Source of the DNA: Micractinium sp. NFX-FRZ
Taxonomy: Eukaryota; Chlorophyta; Trebouxiophyceae; Chlorellales; Chlorellaceae
Assembly: GCA_029339195.1 (NCBI GenBank)
Contig: JAPTJF010000173.1
Span: 52,117 to 116,116 of the forward strand
DNA length: 64,000 nucleotides
Direction: 5' to 3'
Made by a program: the position numbers and the translations under genes. Every line of letters starts with the position of its first letter. The stretch's first letter is position 1. Below, one piece after another: positions 11,761 through 24,600 of this stretch. The notes under the pieces are model-generated. The model ran no database searches. It saw only the letters and a program-made list of their open reading frames with translations, and had not been told where the DNA came from.

Positions 11761-12319
11761 TCTGGCAGGCTTGCCGGGGACTTGCAAAGCACGAAACAGC
11801 TGCGGTTGTAGAGGAAGTGATTGTGAGTTTGCTGCCTCTCAACTGGGACTTAAAGTGTAGTTACACAGCCTAAGAGGCACGCCACACTTGGTGCGATTTA
11901 GGCAAGTGGCCACCTTGCTGTTTGCTGGCATGCAAGAAAGTAGTGCTTTCACGGATGGCCGTGTATAGCAAGCCTGAGCGCAGTACTGCGGAATGCTACA
12001 GAGCCATAGATGGAGGGCAGGGTGTCAGAAGGAGCAGTTCTCTGGCGTGGGGTGCACAGGCTGGAGGTGCTGTGCTGCGAGGGTAAAAGAGCACGCGGCG
12101 GCTCAATGCAGCTCAGCATGGATGAAAAGGCTGAGGGGCAGGGGGGCACAGAGGGGCACCGAAGGAAGAAACAGAAAGTACAGTGGGGAGTTGGGTGCAG
12201 CAAGTGTGAGGCGCTGGCAGAGTGAGAGCAGCAGCAAGCCGGCAGGCACGGGCAGGGGGCAGTGCCTCGGCACCGCCATTGGCCGTGCAACCGCCCAGTG
12301 GTTCCAGGACGTAGGTGCC
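11761..12319. other. convergent 3' intergenic region, with a possible TGTAA signal for the minus gene
   Basis: This stretch lies between the stop codons of the helicase and the first receptor kinase. A minus-strand TGTAA at 11865-11861 is a candidate polyadenylation signal for the kinase, about 455 bases past its stop. I see no gene here. Confidence 0.4.
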
Positions 12320-15300
12320 TCAGGGCGCCAGGGGCAGCAGCTCCTCCAGGCGAGCAACAATGGCGTCAAAGGCGGGGCGATCTGCCGGGTCATCCGCCCA
12401 GCACTCGCTGCATGGGTAGGGAGGGAGGGCGGCGCTGTGGTCAGCGGCGGCACGTCCGCCTGAGCGACTCCAGGCCAGCACGCGGGGAGGGGGCACAGCG
12501 GCGGGGCATTTGCGCAGCAGCAGGGACCAGGTGCACACTCTCGTGTCCACTGCCTCCCCGCCCCTTCTTCATATAGATCAAACTTTCCATAGAACAAGGA
12601 GAAGAACCAGGAGGTGAACGCCCCCTCACCTCATCAGCTGGCAGTATGCGTCCACCCCCCGGAAGGGGCCCTCCGCCCCGGGCAGCGCCTCTGGCGGTGG
12701 GATGGGCGGGCGCTGCCCGCTCAGCACTGCCTGCATGATCTTGAATGGCGCCATGCCGGCCCAGGGCAGCTGCCAGGTGAGAAGCTGCAGGTGGGAAGCA
12801 GGGGAGGGTGCGGGTTGGGTGCGGTTAGTGCCAGCGAAAGGGACCCCCCTGCCACGGGGCACATGTCCTCGCTGGTTCACTCAAGCCGCGCCCAATGGCG
12901 TATTCACATTGTCCTCTGCATCCTCGTGCGCTTCATCACGAGTGGGACTGCGGTTGGGGTGCATGCATTTGAGCACGGGGGCTTCGCCTGCCGACATGCC
13001 TCCCACCCAAGTGCCCGCCCCACTCCAGCGTCGCCCCCGCCTCGCACCTCCCATAGAATGAGGGCGAATGCGAACACATCCGATTTAGAGGTCGCCTTGT
13101 CCCCACGAAGCATCTCAGGCGACTGCATGGGCAGGTCAAGCAAGCAGGGAGGCAGGGGTGTGGTTGCCAATGGGGCCCTACAGCAGGCGAGCGCCAGCTG
13201 GCAGGAGCATCGTGTGGGCTGTCGCACCCAGGTAGATCAGCAAGCCTTGAGCTCGCCTGCAACAGCTGGCGCACCAGCGGCTGGCACACCAGTTGGGGGC
13301 CTAGTGGGCACGGCTTGCGTAGCGCAGAGCCCCCCAGCACAACTCTGACAGGCTTGGCACACCGCCTCCATAACAGGGCCGCCCCGCTGGCGCTGGCCAG
13401 GCAAACGGTCATACTAGGGCTGCCCTCCTCCTGACCACCCACCAGCCAGATGGGGTTGAGCGCCCCTCCCAAGGAGCTTGCCACCGATGCGATGCCCATG
13501 GTGCGCTCCTCCAGGACTTTGCTGAGGCCAAAGTCTGCACGCACAGGGAGATGGGGGGGCACTTCCAAGGTTGCGCACATGCCCTGGTCCCTTTGCAGGA
13601 GGTGGTCCGAGGTTGCATAGCAACGGGAGGGGGCACTGGGCAGGGGGAGCGGCGCTCAGCAGCAGCGTGTGCAGATGCAACAGTGGCCCAGGAGGACCCC
13701 CAGCATGTGTGGCGTGGCAGGTGGCAAGCACAGGCAGCACGCTGGGGCAGCACTGAACCGAGCATGCTCACCTCCCACTTTCACGGTGAAGTGCTTGTCG
13801 ACCAGCACTGCAGGGAGGGAGGGCAGAGGGGCAAGTGTTGGGCGGTGGGCGGGAGGCAGCACCGGGAACTAAGGTCGGGGCGCTGACTTGATGCTGGCAT
13901 AACCACGCTGCCACCCCCCACACAGGCCTCGGCACTCACGGTTGGGCGACTTGAGGTCGCGGTGGATGATGGGCGGGCTGCGGGAGTGGAGGTACAGGAT
14001 GCCCGTGGCAGCGTCAATCGCCTGCAGGGTGGCCACACAGACAGTGCAAAGAGTGAGGCGGGTAAGCAGAGTTACCGGCAGCTGCCGCTGTTGTTGCCAC
14101 CCACGGGCCATTGGCAGGGACGAGGGCGGCAGCATACAGAGCCCCAGCGGCAGTCGGTAGATCAGTGGGCAACATCGCCAGGCACTGACCATGCTCAGGC
14201 GCAGCTTCCAGGTGAGGTGCGCGGCACGGTCGGGGTCGCTGGCACCGCCACGCAGCACGTCGTACAGGCTGCAGAGGCAAGGGGAGGCAGGTGGGGGAAG
14301 GAGCGCTTAGGTGAGGCAGCCCTGATGAAAGAGACGAGGCCTTCGGGCCAGGCCGCGACAGCCTTGCTTCACACGTGCGACGGCACGGCAACCCCCCATT
14401 GCTGCCAATCCACATGCGGGTACTTCACAGCCGGCCAGCCCACCTGCCGTGCTGGCAGTACTCCGTGATGATGCAGGCCGGTTTCTCGCACAGCCCCATG
14501 AGTGCCAGCACGTTGGGGTGGCGTATGCGGCTCAGCACGCGGGTCTGCCAGGGGAGGGAGCAGGGGAAGGGGGAGAGGGTTGTTTGGGCAGGCAGGGATG
14601 GGGCGGAAGCCGAGCGGGCACATGGGGGCGCTCCCACACAACCTTTTCTCCAGCAACCGCTTGTGAACCCTGAATGCCTCCCTCTTGTCTATCATTCAGC
14701 TCTCCCTCAGCCAAAGCCCCCCTCGGCCAGAGCCTCCCGGCTGTGCGTGTCCCGCAGTGGAATGCTGTACAGGCTAGACTAGACTACCCTATACATCATG
14801 CCAGCCCCACACTCCCCACACTTGAAGCAGTTGTGAGCCCACCTCTTCCTCCAGCGAATGCATCAGCGCAGGAGGCAGCGTGAGTGCACCCGCCTCAAAC
14901 GTGTCACGGTCCACCAACACCTTGACCGCCACGGGGGTGGAGAAGTACTTGCCCGCAAACACCTGCAGGCGGCGGCCGAGAGGTTAGAGGGTCAGAGCCT
15001 TCCATTCGGGGTGTGATTGTATGCGGGCGACAGCTTGGCACGTTCCATTCCCGGCTTGCATGAACAGGGAGCCTCGGTGTGTGCTGAAGATGGGACAGCC
15101 AGCCGCGCTTGCGTGCAGATTGGTCCTCAGGGTGTGTGCCCAGAGGTGGACAGCGCTAGCGGTGTGTGAGTGGACCGCAAGCAACGGACCTGCCCGAAGG
15201 ATCCGGCGCCAATCCTCTTCTCGATTACCAGATCATCCCACTTGAGGATCAGGTGCTGCACGTCTGGGCGCTGGGAGACGCTTGTGGCGCGGGAGGCGCG

Positions 15301-18300
15301 CGACACGCCGCTGGCCCCCGACTCCAGCTGGCCGCTGGCCACGTCAGCACGGCCGGCGGTGCCGGCGGCGGGCAGGGAGGAGAGGTTGGAGGCGATGAGG
15401 GCCAGCAGGGGGTCGCTGCCCAGCGCCTGCTTGCCCCTGCAGCAGAGGGCGTCACATGGGGGGAGGCGGCGCAGTCAGGTGGTGTGGCGGGGGCAGGTGC
15501 AGCAGCGATTTGGCTGGGATGGCACGGGCGCAGCAGGCGTTGGGAGCTGGGTGTGTCAGTGAGGCCGCCGCAGCGGGTGAGAGAAGAGGCGAGCGTTGGA
15601 ATACCAAGACGAGAGATGGACAGTAGTGTCCCTGCCTGCCCACCTGGCGGAAGCGTGGCTGGAGGGAGATGAGCGCTGCGTGGGGGCCAGCTTGCTGCCA
15701 GTGAGGAAGGTGTCAGACGCGCCCCCCTGGGACTGCAGCTGCCATCCGGAGAAGCGCTGCCCGGGGGGCGATGCTCCCTTGGGCTGGCTGCCGCCTGTGG
15801 ATGCACTCAGCTTGTGGGAGGTGCTCTCCCCAGCCTCCGCCAGTTGCTGCACATCTCCGCCCCGCTGCTTGCGCTTGCGGGACCAGATGAAGAAGCCAGC
15901 CGCCAGGGCAGCCAGAGCTGCGGAGGGCGCAGAGCAGGCAAGGCGTGTGGCGTGTCGTCGCCGGGTGGGTGGTCACTGGTTTGGGTTTGAAAGTGAGTGC
16001 AAACGGTGCCACTAAAGGTCTGTCAAGTGTACCGCTGGCAGGCCACAGCAGCACATGACAGCATCGCCCCTGCCTGCCCGCCCCGCTGCAGTCTGGCACC
16101 CCTTTCCCAGCCCCAAGCAGCGCGCAGCAGGCACTCACCAACAGCGCCCGCCACACCGCCGATGATTGCACCCAAGGGCACGGAAGAGGATGAAGGTGAG
16201 GCCGGAGGTGAAGGGGGAGGAGGGACAGGGGAATCTGAGAGTTTGGGCACCAGCTGGCCATTGAGGGCGGACGTGGGCGCAGTCAGGCTATGCACATTGA
16301 TGTACAGCTGCCCCGCTGCCGCCATGCGCATAAAGGCGTCGGCGGGCTGCCCCTTGAGGTCGGCGTAAAAGTGGGCGGGGGTGAAGGTGCCCCTGCAGAG
16401 TGCGCGCGAGGGTCGGCGCCAGGTCAGCAGGTGCACGTTGCGCGCGTGTGCCCTGGCAAGGAGCCCAACCAGGCTAGCAGCCCTTGGTAGTGCCAAGGCA
16501 GCAGGCAGGCATGCGCGTTTGCAAATTGCTTCGCCCACCCGCCCACACACTCACTCGAAGGAAAGGTTGCCGGACCGCGGCGGGTCATAGGGGGTGTGGG
16601 TGTCGCCCTGCGGCAGGGGGGAAGGTGCATTGGGGTTGGGTAAGGGTCCAATGGGCACAGCAGTATCGCGCTGCCAGCACAGCGCAGCACAGCACCACGT
16701 GTTTCTGCAACCCGTTAATGTGGTGCCTTCAGACGTGCTGTGCATGCCGTGGCAGGGCGGGGTGCACCGCTCACCGTGCCGGGCGGCAGGAGGCCGACCA
16801 GCAGAGCCGCGCCGCCAGCGGAGGGGTTGCCAGAGTGAATGTGCACCTGCTCGGAAGGGGGCACGGATGTGGGGTTTAATATACTATAAGCACCCCACCT
16901 GTGCCAATACAGCCACCCCCTGCGGGTGCCACCCGGGCCACCCTGGGTGGGCAGTGAGCCATGTCATCAGCGCTGCCCTACCAACATCCTCTGGTACCGG
17001 GGGACTCCCAACAGGTGCCGCTCCTCCCTTGTGGGGGCGCCTGCCGCTCGCCCTGCCCCCTCTCTCTACCCACAACTATGGGATTTGAGGCAGGGCAGTA
17101 CAGCCCTGCCCTGCTGCGCTGCCACGCCTGTGGCTGACAGGGTCCCAGGTGACAGGCCCCCTCCACACACCTGAGTGAGGCCCTCCATTCCCTGCATGTT
17201 CAGCACCCATCCAAAGGCAGAGCCGTCGTCCTGCAGCCTCATGCTGAGCTTGGCTGCTGCTGCTGAGCCGCCGGCTGCTCCCGGGGGTGGCACCAGAACG
17301 GCTTCCAGGCTCTGTGGGCGGGCGGGGGAGCGGCAGGGTCATGCGCAGCAGCCTGGGTGGTTGTGTGAGGGGCAAGCAGGTGCGGTGGAGTGGGGGCAGG
17401 CTGGTGCATGTCTTGGCATGCTGGGCGTACCGTTGCAGGGGCGGGGACCGCCCCGCCGGGGGGCAGGAGCGGGCCATTGAGGGCGGACGTGGGCGCAGTC
17501 ACGCTATGCACATTGATGTACAGCTGCCCCGCTGCCGCCATGCGCATAAAGGCGTCGGCGGGCTGCCCCTTGAGGTCGGCGTAAAAGTCGGCGGGGGTGA
17601 AGGTGCCCCTGCAGAGTGCGTGCGAGGGTCGGATGCAGAGGGCAAGTCAGCATGCAGGAGCTGCACGTGCTGTGGATGCCGGTAGTATGGTTCATTTTTG
17701 CCGGCTTGACTGAGTGGAGCAGGTACGCCATGTCAGCAGCACTTGCGCCCCCACACTCACTCACTCGAACGACAGGTTGCCAGACAGCGGCGAGGCGTAG
17801 GGGGTGTGAGTGTTGCCCTGCAGGTCGAAAGCGGATCAGATGGGTGGCTCAGATGGGTGGGTCAGAACTGGAGTGCCAAACACAGCCCCACACATGAGCC
17901 TGCCTGACAGCCTGCGCAGTCCCAACACCCTGAGCTGCAGCCGTTGGCTGCTGCCCCGGCGGCCAGCTTTGCCAGTGACGGCAGCGCTCACCGTGCCAGG
18001 GGGCAGGAGGCCGACCAGCAGGGCAGCGCCACCGGCTGAGGGGTTGCCAGAGTGGATGTGCACCTGCTTGGAGGGGGGCACGGATGTGGGGCAAAAAGGG
18101 GAGCGCGTCAGCCAATACTGCGCGCGCGTCGTTGCAAGCCTTGCCCCACACAAAGCGCCACTGCCAGCCGTGCCCACTCGGTTGCCCACGTACTGCGCGC
18201 TGTGCCCAGTCAGTTCCCACACTTGCTTGATGTGCCTGCCACACCCTGCTAGGCAGCACCTGGGTCAGGCCTGTGATGTTCTTCACAGTCAGGAGCCAGC

Positions 18301-20095
18301 CAAAAACGTCTGCACCGCTTGCGCGCGTCATTGTGAGGGTGCCTGTCGCTCCACCAGCAGTCCCGGCGGGGGCCGCCAGGACCGCTTCCAAGCTCTGCAC
18401 ACAGCAGGGCACAAGGGACGGCGGCAGCTGCTGTGAGTAACCCATATGTGGCCGGGGTGAATGCTGCTGACAGTCATGCTGTGACAGCAGCATGGCATGC
18501 CACCGGCGCAACCTGCAGGTGCACATTCGGGCGCCATCAGGAAACGCACCTGGACGCCAGCAGCAGAAGATGCGGAGACCGTGGCTTGTGTGGGTGCAGG
18601 GGCAGGCGCAGGGCCGAGCATGGGCACGGGTGCAGGCTCCAGTGCCGGCGCTGGTGCGGGCAGGGGGATGGTGCGAGGGAGCGGCGCCGGCGCCAGGGCA
18701 GGCGCCAGCTGAGAGGGTGCAGGAGCCTGGGCCAGGGCGGCAAATGGAGCAGGTGCTGGTGCCAGTAAGGGAGGCTCGTCAGCCGGAGGAGCCAGGGCCG
18801 GGGTGGGTGCCGCCGAAGGGGCAGGCGCAGTCGTGCCGGCAGCTGGGGCCGGTCCAGTTGCAGGGATGGGTGCTGACGCAGGCGCCAGCTGGTCGGCAGC
18901 TGGGGCGGGGGCAGGTGCAGGGTTGGCGCTGGCAGCGCCCTGTGGCGCCGGCACTGGCGCAGGCGCCAGTGGACTGCCCTCGGGAGCAGCGGGGGCCGCC
19001 ACATCAGGGCCAGGCGCCTGCACCTGAGCCGGCGCAGGCGCAAGGGCCGGCGCGCCGTTGAGCATGCTGCCGTGGCGGTCCACCACCTGTGCTCTCAGTG
19101 CGCCGTTTGGGTAGGGCAGAGTGTGGATTGTGGTGTAGATCTTGTTCTGCGCCACGAGCTGGAGAAATTCGTCCGCTGTGCGGCCCGCGAGCAGGTTTTT
19201 CCAGGAACTGGGCGGGGGTGAAGGCGCCGCTGCAGGGAGCAGTGTGCAGGCAGGGCGCAGGGCGGCAGCAGCGTCGTGAGTGAATGTGTGCTCCGCTCAC
19301 TGCGCACAGCTTGGCACCAGGGAGCCGGCGAGCCGCCCATTGCCCGGATGGGTTTGTGCTGTCGGGATGCAGGATGCCGTACTCACGACAGGGTGACGTC
19401 GCCAGAGAGCGGGCGCGGCAGCATGTCCGTGCTCTGCAGTTGGATGGGGGCAAGCGGGGCGGGTGCGCGCATGCGCGCCAGCAGGTGACTGAGAGCGTGA
19501 AACAGGCCGCGCCGCACATGCAGCCATTGGCTGGGTGGCTCCGTCCCGGACGCACCTCAGTCTGGAGTGTGTTTCGCAAGTTGCTTTGCGTGAGACGCAG
19601 AGTGGCAACCCAAAACAAGCAGGGGTCGCTCACAGCAGCGGCCTCACCTTGTCCGTCCCAATGGGCAGGAGGACGACCAAGGCAGGCCCCTTCTCTCCAG
19701 GTCCGCCGTAATGGAAGTGTGCCTTTGTCACCTCTTTGACCCCCGTCAGATTGAGGTTCCACAGAAATGTGTTGCCATCGCTCAGCAGGTCCGCCTCGAG
19801 CCGGCCGGTCCCCACCTCGGCAGCAGACAGGTTGGATGAGACCGGACCCAAATCGACGGTCAGCAGCTGCGGGCAGGCGCAAGGGCAGGCGGGTGGCTGT
19901 GAGGTGGACGCCCACATATAAGGGCGCAGATAGCACCAGCGAGCGACTGTCAGTTTATTTCTGGGGTTGGATGGGCACCAGCAGAGCAGGGTGATCTCGG
20001 TCCGAACTCACCGCAAGCTTGTCGACTGCGGCGGCGGCGGCGGCAGAAGGGCCGCCAAGCAGCAGCAGCGCCAGTGCAACCAGAGCGGCCCGCAT
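12320..20095 (-). CDS. putative receptor kinase A: signal peptide, three CHRD domains, TM, TKL kinase
   Basis: Many-exon gene. The start at 20095 gives a signal peptide (MRAALVALALLLLGG); ATGs further upstream fit less well. CHRD domain 1 lies in about 19870-19080, followed by a Pro/Ala-rich linker of about 165 residues (19050-18550). CHRD 2 is in 18400-17430 and CHRD 3 in 17313-16230, both with VHIHSGN and YINVHS motifs. A membrane span (GAIIGGVAGAVG, then ALAALAAGFFIW) is followed by SRKRKQ. The cytoplasmic kinase has GAGSFGQV, VAVK (about 14925), IIHRDLKSPN (about 13950), DFGLSK (about 13530), SPEML in place of APE, and ends ECWADDPADRPAF. Stop 12322-12320. All catalytic residues I looked for are present, so an active Raf/TKL-like kinase is likely. 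The ligand is unknown; CHRD is a chordin-derived domain of poorly known function outside animals. Paralogue of the next gene. Confidence 0.78.
16230..16876. repeat. internal duplication in kinase A, copy 1 (CHRD 3)
   Basis: Near-identical to 17446-18092 at a constant offset of about 1,216 bases, including intron sequence such as GGGGCACGGATGTGGGG. It covers the exons for VHIHSGNPSAGGAALLVG, the short TPYDPPRSGNLSFE exon and FYADLKGQPADAFMRM. Confidence 0.9.
17446..18092. repeat. internal duplication in kinase A, copy 2 (CHRD 2)
   Basis: Partner of the preceding repeat. The short exon here reads TPYASPLSGNLSFE. Intron as well as exon sequence is shared, so this was a genomic tandem duplication and not convergence. 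Confidence 0.9.
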
Positions 20096-21622
20096 GGCTC
20101 CGGGACTCGCTTGCAGCATGCCGGGGCCTGTTCTCCGGCGCAGAAGCAGATATTTAAGGTCCAAGCCAAAAGGCGAGCGGGCGAGTTGTGCGTTCCAACG
20201 CCAAGCCCTGAGAAATGCACAGTGCCGGGCGCCCGCTGGTAATCAGAGATGTTCCGATTTAACAAACCCGCTCAGATTGTGAACACCGCTTTCGAGCCCG
20301 CTTTCATGTCCCGCGTCCACCGCTTCCCATGCCGCTTCCTTGCACATTCCGGGGAGGGAGGGCTTTGCATCTTCGCACGGGAGGCCGTGAAAAACGTGTT
20401 ATATTGGTTGTTTCAGCGTATACTGGGCAGCACGGCTTACTTTCTCTGCAACACAGCGGCTGAGCTGGAGGCGGCTGAGCTGGCACCGCCGTACCTGCGT
20501 TGCATGACTGCATGGCATCACATGCCTGAGTCGGTCACCATGGTGTGTGTTTGGGGGGAGATGCATGGCTCAGTAGTTGCAGTTTGGGGGTGCCCCTGCC
20601 GCTCCCGCTGATTGTGTGGCCAGGGCTGGCACCGCCAGAAGCGCTAGCTGGGCACGCAGGGGCCGGCCCCCCTGCTGGTTGGAGGGCACCACCCAGCTCT
20701 TTCGCATTGCACTTGAGAAAATGTTAATGCCCACCAAGGTGCCTCTAGTGCGTTATGACCTTGGCTGCCGCACCGCCAGCATGCCTGCCAGCAAGCCAGC
20801 CTCCCTGGCGCCTCTGCGTGCAGCCAGATCTGCACGCAGAGAATCAGCACGAGATCTCGGGCTGGCAGCAGCTGGTAACATCTGGTAGCAGCTGCATCCT
20901 GTGCTGGCAGCAGCGGCGCCGGCTGCCGTGCAGGACCAGCCTCAAAGGGTCCAGCCTCGGAGCCCCCCGCTGCCGAGGCAGCGGCGGGGAGGGGGGACCT
21001 GGCATGCGGACCACCCAGTGTTAGACAGCCCGCCCGGTAGCAGCCCGCCCAGTACCTGAATTGGGGCGGAGCATGCCTGGTACTCGTAATGACAGCCCAA
21101 ATGTGGCTCACGATCATTGTTGCATGAAGCTGCACCTGCACGGTCATGCTGAGCATGCTGCTCTTGTGAGATGCAACAGGGCTGATTACAGGGCCGGATC
21201 ATCGCTACAGTAGCAGAGGAGATGTGCAGACGAGACAGGATCATGCAGGTGTGCAACCGGGCCGCAACCGGATCTGAGAAATTGCCCGGGTGGATCTGAG
21301 AGATTGTCAACAGCATTTATCAACAGGATTGAAACCGTGAAAGCTCGTGTACCGGATAGGCTGAGCAGGCAGAACAGGGTCATGCCAGGGCAGGTGCCAC
21401 ATATGGTTAATCAGAAAAGGAGAGTGGAGGCCTGCACGGATGGCAGGCGGTGGGGATGAGAGCGCTGGCCCACGCAACGGGCCGGAACCAAAGAGCGGTT
21501 ACAGGGGTGTCAACTGATGCTGAGACGGGCGGTGCACCGGCTGCTCAGTGTGCCGGTGCTGATCATGAACTGTTCCATTGCGCCGGCAATGCAGCGCACA
21601 CCAACAGGTGCGCGAGCACTCC
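20096..21622. other. intergenic region between the tandem kinases
   Basis: Holds the promoter and 5' UTR of kinase A and the 3' UTR of kinase B. A minus-strand TGTAA at 21503-21499 lies about 120 bases past the kinase B stop and is a candidate polyadenylation signal. Open frames here have no recognisable domain. Confidence 0.45.
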
Positions 21623-24600
21623 TCAGCGCGCCGCCGCTGCAGGCGCCAGGGGCAGCAGCTCGTCCAGGCGTGCGATGATGGCGGCAAAGGGCGGGCGCTC
21701 GCAAGGGTCGTCGGCCCAGCACTCCCTGCACAGCAGCCAGTGCACGAGTAGAGGCAGGAGCGGCAGGAGTGGCATTGCTTCAAGCTAGTTCAGCAGGCGG
21801 GCGCTCATTGGGTTCGTCCTCCCAGCAACATTCATGCAGCGCCAGGTGAGGAGTAAGACAGGCATTACAGCTCTGGTGGAACGAAGCACTCATGCAGCAG
21901 CGTGCATGCATGCGGCAGCATCGCAAGCAGCAACAGCAGGTAAGCCCGCGGAGCCCGCCATACTGGGTTCAAATGGCAGCATGCCCCCCCTCACCTCATC
22001 AGCTGGCAGTACGCCTCCAGCCCAGGGAAGGGGCCCTCCGGCCCGGGCAGCGCCTCTGGCGGTGGGACCTCTGGGCGCTGCCCGCTCAGCACGACTTGCA
22101 TGATTTTGAAGGTGGACAGGCCGACCCAGGGCAGGCGCCAGGTGAGGAGCTGCGGGGGAAGCGGGCGGGCAGGTGGGCAACCATAAAGCGGCGGGTGGGT
22201 GAAAGGAGCTGCAGACCGTCCAGGCCCGCACAAAGGGCTGAAGGGCTGAAGGGCTGAAGGCGCAGCTGTGCACCGGCGGGCAACCACCAGCAGTCAGAGC
22301 GGCAAGCAGCAGGCAGCAGGCGGCAGCGGCAGCAGGCGGCAGCCATCCAGCCACCAGCGTCTCAAAGTCGCGGGGCAGCAGGCAGGCCATCCCGTCCTGT
22401 GGTGGCTCAATGCCAAGGTGGCATCTTCTTCTGGGTGAGGCGGGAAGCTGAGGAGGCACACTTGACTTGCCGTGCCAGCAGGGCAGCGCACCTCGAGCAT
22501 GACGATCCCAAAGCTGAAGACGTCGCTGGCGGCTGTGGCCTTGTCGCCACGCAGCACCTCCGGGGCCTGCACGAATGAAGTGGTTCGTGCAGGGGGCCCA
22601 AAGGAGCGCGGCAGCTTGCAAGGGGGCGGGCAGGCTGGCGGGGCTGCGCTGCTGGGTGTCCTAAGGGCCCCCTAAGGGGAGGCAAACACAGCGCAGCACA
22701 GCATGGCGCCAGTTGGCGGCATCTGCGCTCAACAAGCTCCCTTGCTGTGCGCCGCATCACTTGGGTCTACACAGCTGCTGCCCCCCCCCCCCAGATCACG
22801 CACCAGCCAGAGGGGGTTGAAGGCTCCCCCCATGGAGCTGTTTGCCGACGTGGCGCCCGGATTGTGCTCCTCCAGGATCTTGGATAGGTTGAAGTCTGCA
22901 GCGGGAGAGGAGGAGGCACTTGGGCAAATTGTGACTCAGCTGTCCAGTTCGGTCATCGGGAATAAAGCGGGCAGCACGCAGGAAGGGGTGCAAGGGGTGC
23001 ACGCAGCCGGCCAGCAGGGGAATGAGGAGGGAGGGAGGAGAGGAAGGGGGTCAGCGCCGGCTGTGGCGGGCATGCATGCCCGGTGCAGGGCATTGCGCTG
23101 CATGTCGCAGGCAGCGCTGAACAAGGCAGTGGCAAAGCTGCACAGCAGGTGCCGCTGGCTGCTCACCTCCCACTTTCACGTTGAAGTGTTTGTCCACCAG
23201 CACTGCAGGGGGAGGCATGGAAAGCATGGATGAGGTCATGAGAGAATGACAGTGAGCGGGGAATGCAGCACGGCAGGGCAAGCAGGCAGGGGGTCGCTGG
23301 GCAGCGGGCAGCAGTAACCATGCTGCCACCCCCCACACAGGCCTCGGCACTCAACGGTTGGGCGACTTGAGGTCGCGGTGGATGATGGGCGGGCTGCGGG
23401 AGTGCAGGTACAGGATGCCAGTGGCGGCATCAATTGCCTGCAGGACGGGGGAGGGATCACGGCATAGGGGAGCTCAGGGCAGCTGCTAGCACCAATGTAT
23501 GGCGCACAGCTGTGGGATGGGATGAGCAGGGCAAGGGTGGGCAGGGCAAGCGTGGGGCACATAGAGCGGCAGGCATGGCAGGGGCAATCTCACCATGCCC
23601 AGGCGCAGCTTCCAGGTGAGGTGGGCGGCGCGGTCGGGGTCGCTGTTGCCGCTGCGCAGCACGTCGTACAGGCTGCAGCAGCGGGAGAGGGGTGAAAGTG
23701 GAGCCTCTCATTAGGTCGACACACGGAAGCAAACAACAGCTGCCGCACAGCGTGCACAGCAGGCAGCACGCCCTCTACCCACGCGGCACCACGCCGCCCG
23801 TGTTCCCCGTGCCTGAAATCACGCATGCAGTCACGCCCAGGCTCACCTGCCGTGCTGGCAGTACTCCGTGATGATGCAGGCCGGCTTCTCACACATGCCC
23901 ATCAGCGTGAGCACGTTGGGGTGGCGGATGCGGCTCAGCACGCGGGTCTGCACACGAGCATACGAGGTGACCCCCATAAGGGGGTGGGGCAGGGTAACTA
24001 GGGCTGGAAATTGGAACACGGGTGCTTGAAACTTCACTTGAAACTTGGCATGCCCCTGCGGCAGCGGTGCCCCTGTGAATGCATGGCTCCTCTCCACCCT
24101 GTACAGCATCCCATCCCCATCCCTGTCTGCTTACACCACTGCACACACGACCCGCCCCACCCGCTCACCTCCTCCTCCAGCGAACGCATGAGCGCCGGCG
24201 GCGGCTGCAGGCTGCCGGCGGCGATGCCAGAGTCGGTCTCAGAGCCAGTGGCGGGGTTGGTGGGGTCCAGCAGGATCTTGACCGCCACCTGCATGCACAT
24301 GAGACGAGGACGGTAAAGGCAGAAGGGGGGCATGTGAGGCACGTGCCGTCTGGCATCTTTACTGGGGGGCAGTCCACCTATCATCTGCCATGCATGCAAA
24401 CGCTAGATGGAAGAGGAGGTTGCTCAATTTATCCTGCCCTTGACACACCTGCACGCATGGGCATGGATGCCTGACACATGATCTGCCCCGACGCAGCTCT
24501 TCCACCCCACCCCAGGCGCCCCGCCCACCGCCTCACGTCGGTGGAAAAGTAGCGCGCGCGGTACACGCGGCCAAACGACCCCGCCCCGATGCACTGCTCG

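Noticed and set aside
11142..11787. Long open frames on both strands in other frames over the helicase tail (Leu/Pro-rich and Ala-rich)
   Set aside because: They are shadows of the 30-base repeat, which is open in several frames. The DEAD-box frame fits the exon chain and family ending.
18530..19061. Long plus-strand frames opposite the Pro/Ala linker of kinase A
   Set aside because: GC-rich repeats are open on both strands; the minus frame joins CHRD exons in phase with the rest of the gene.
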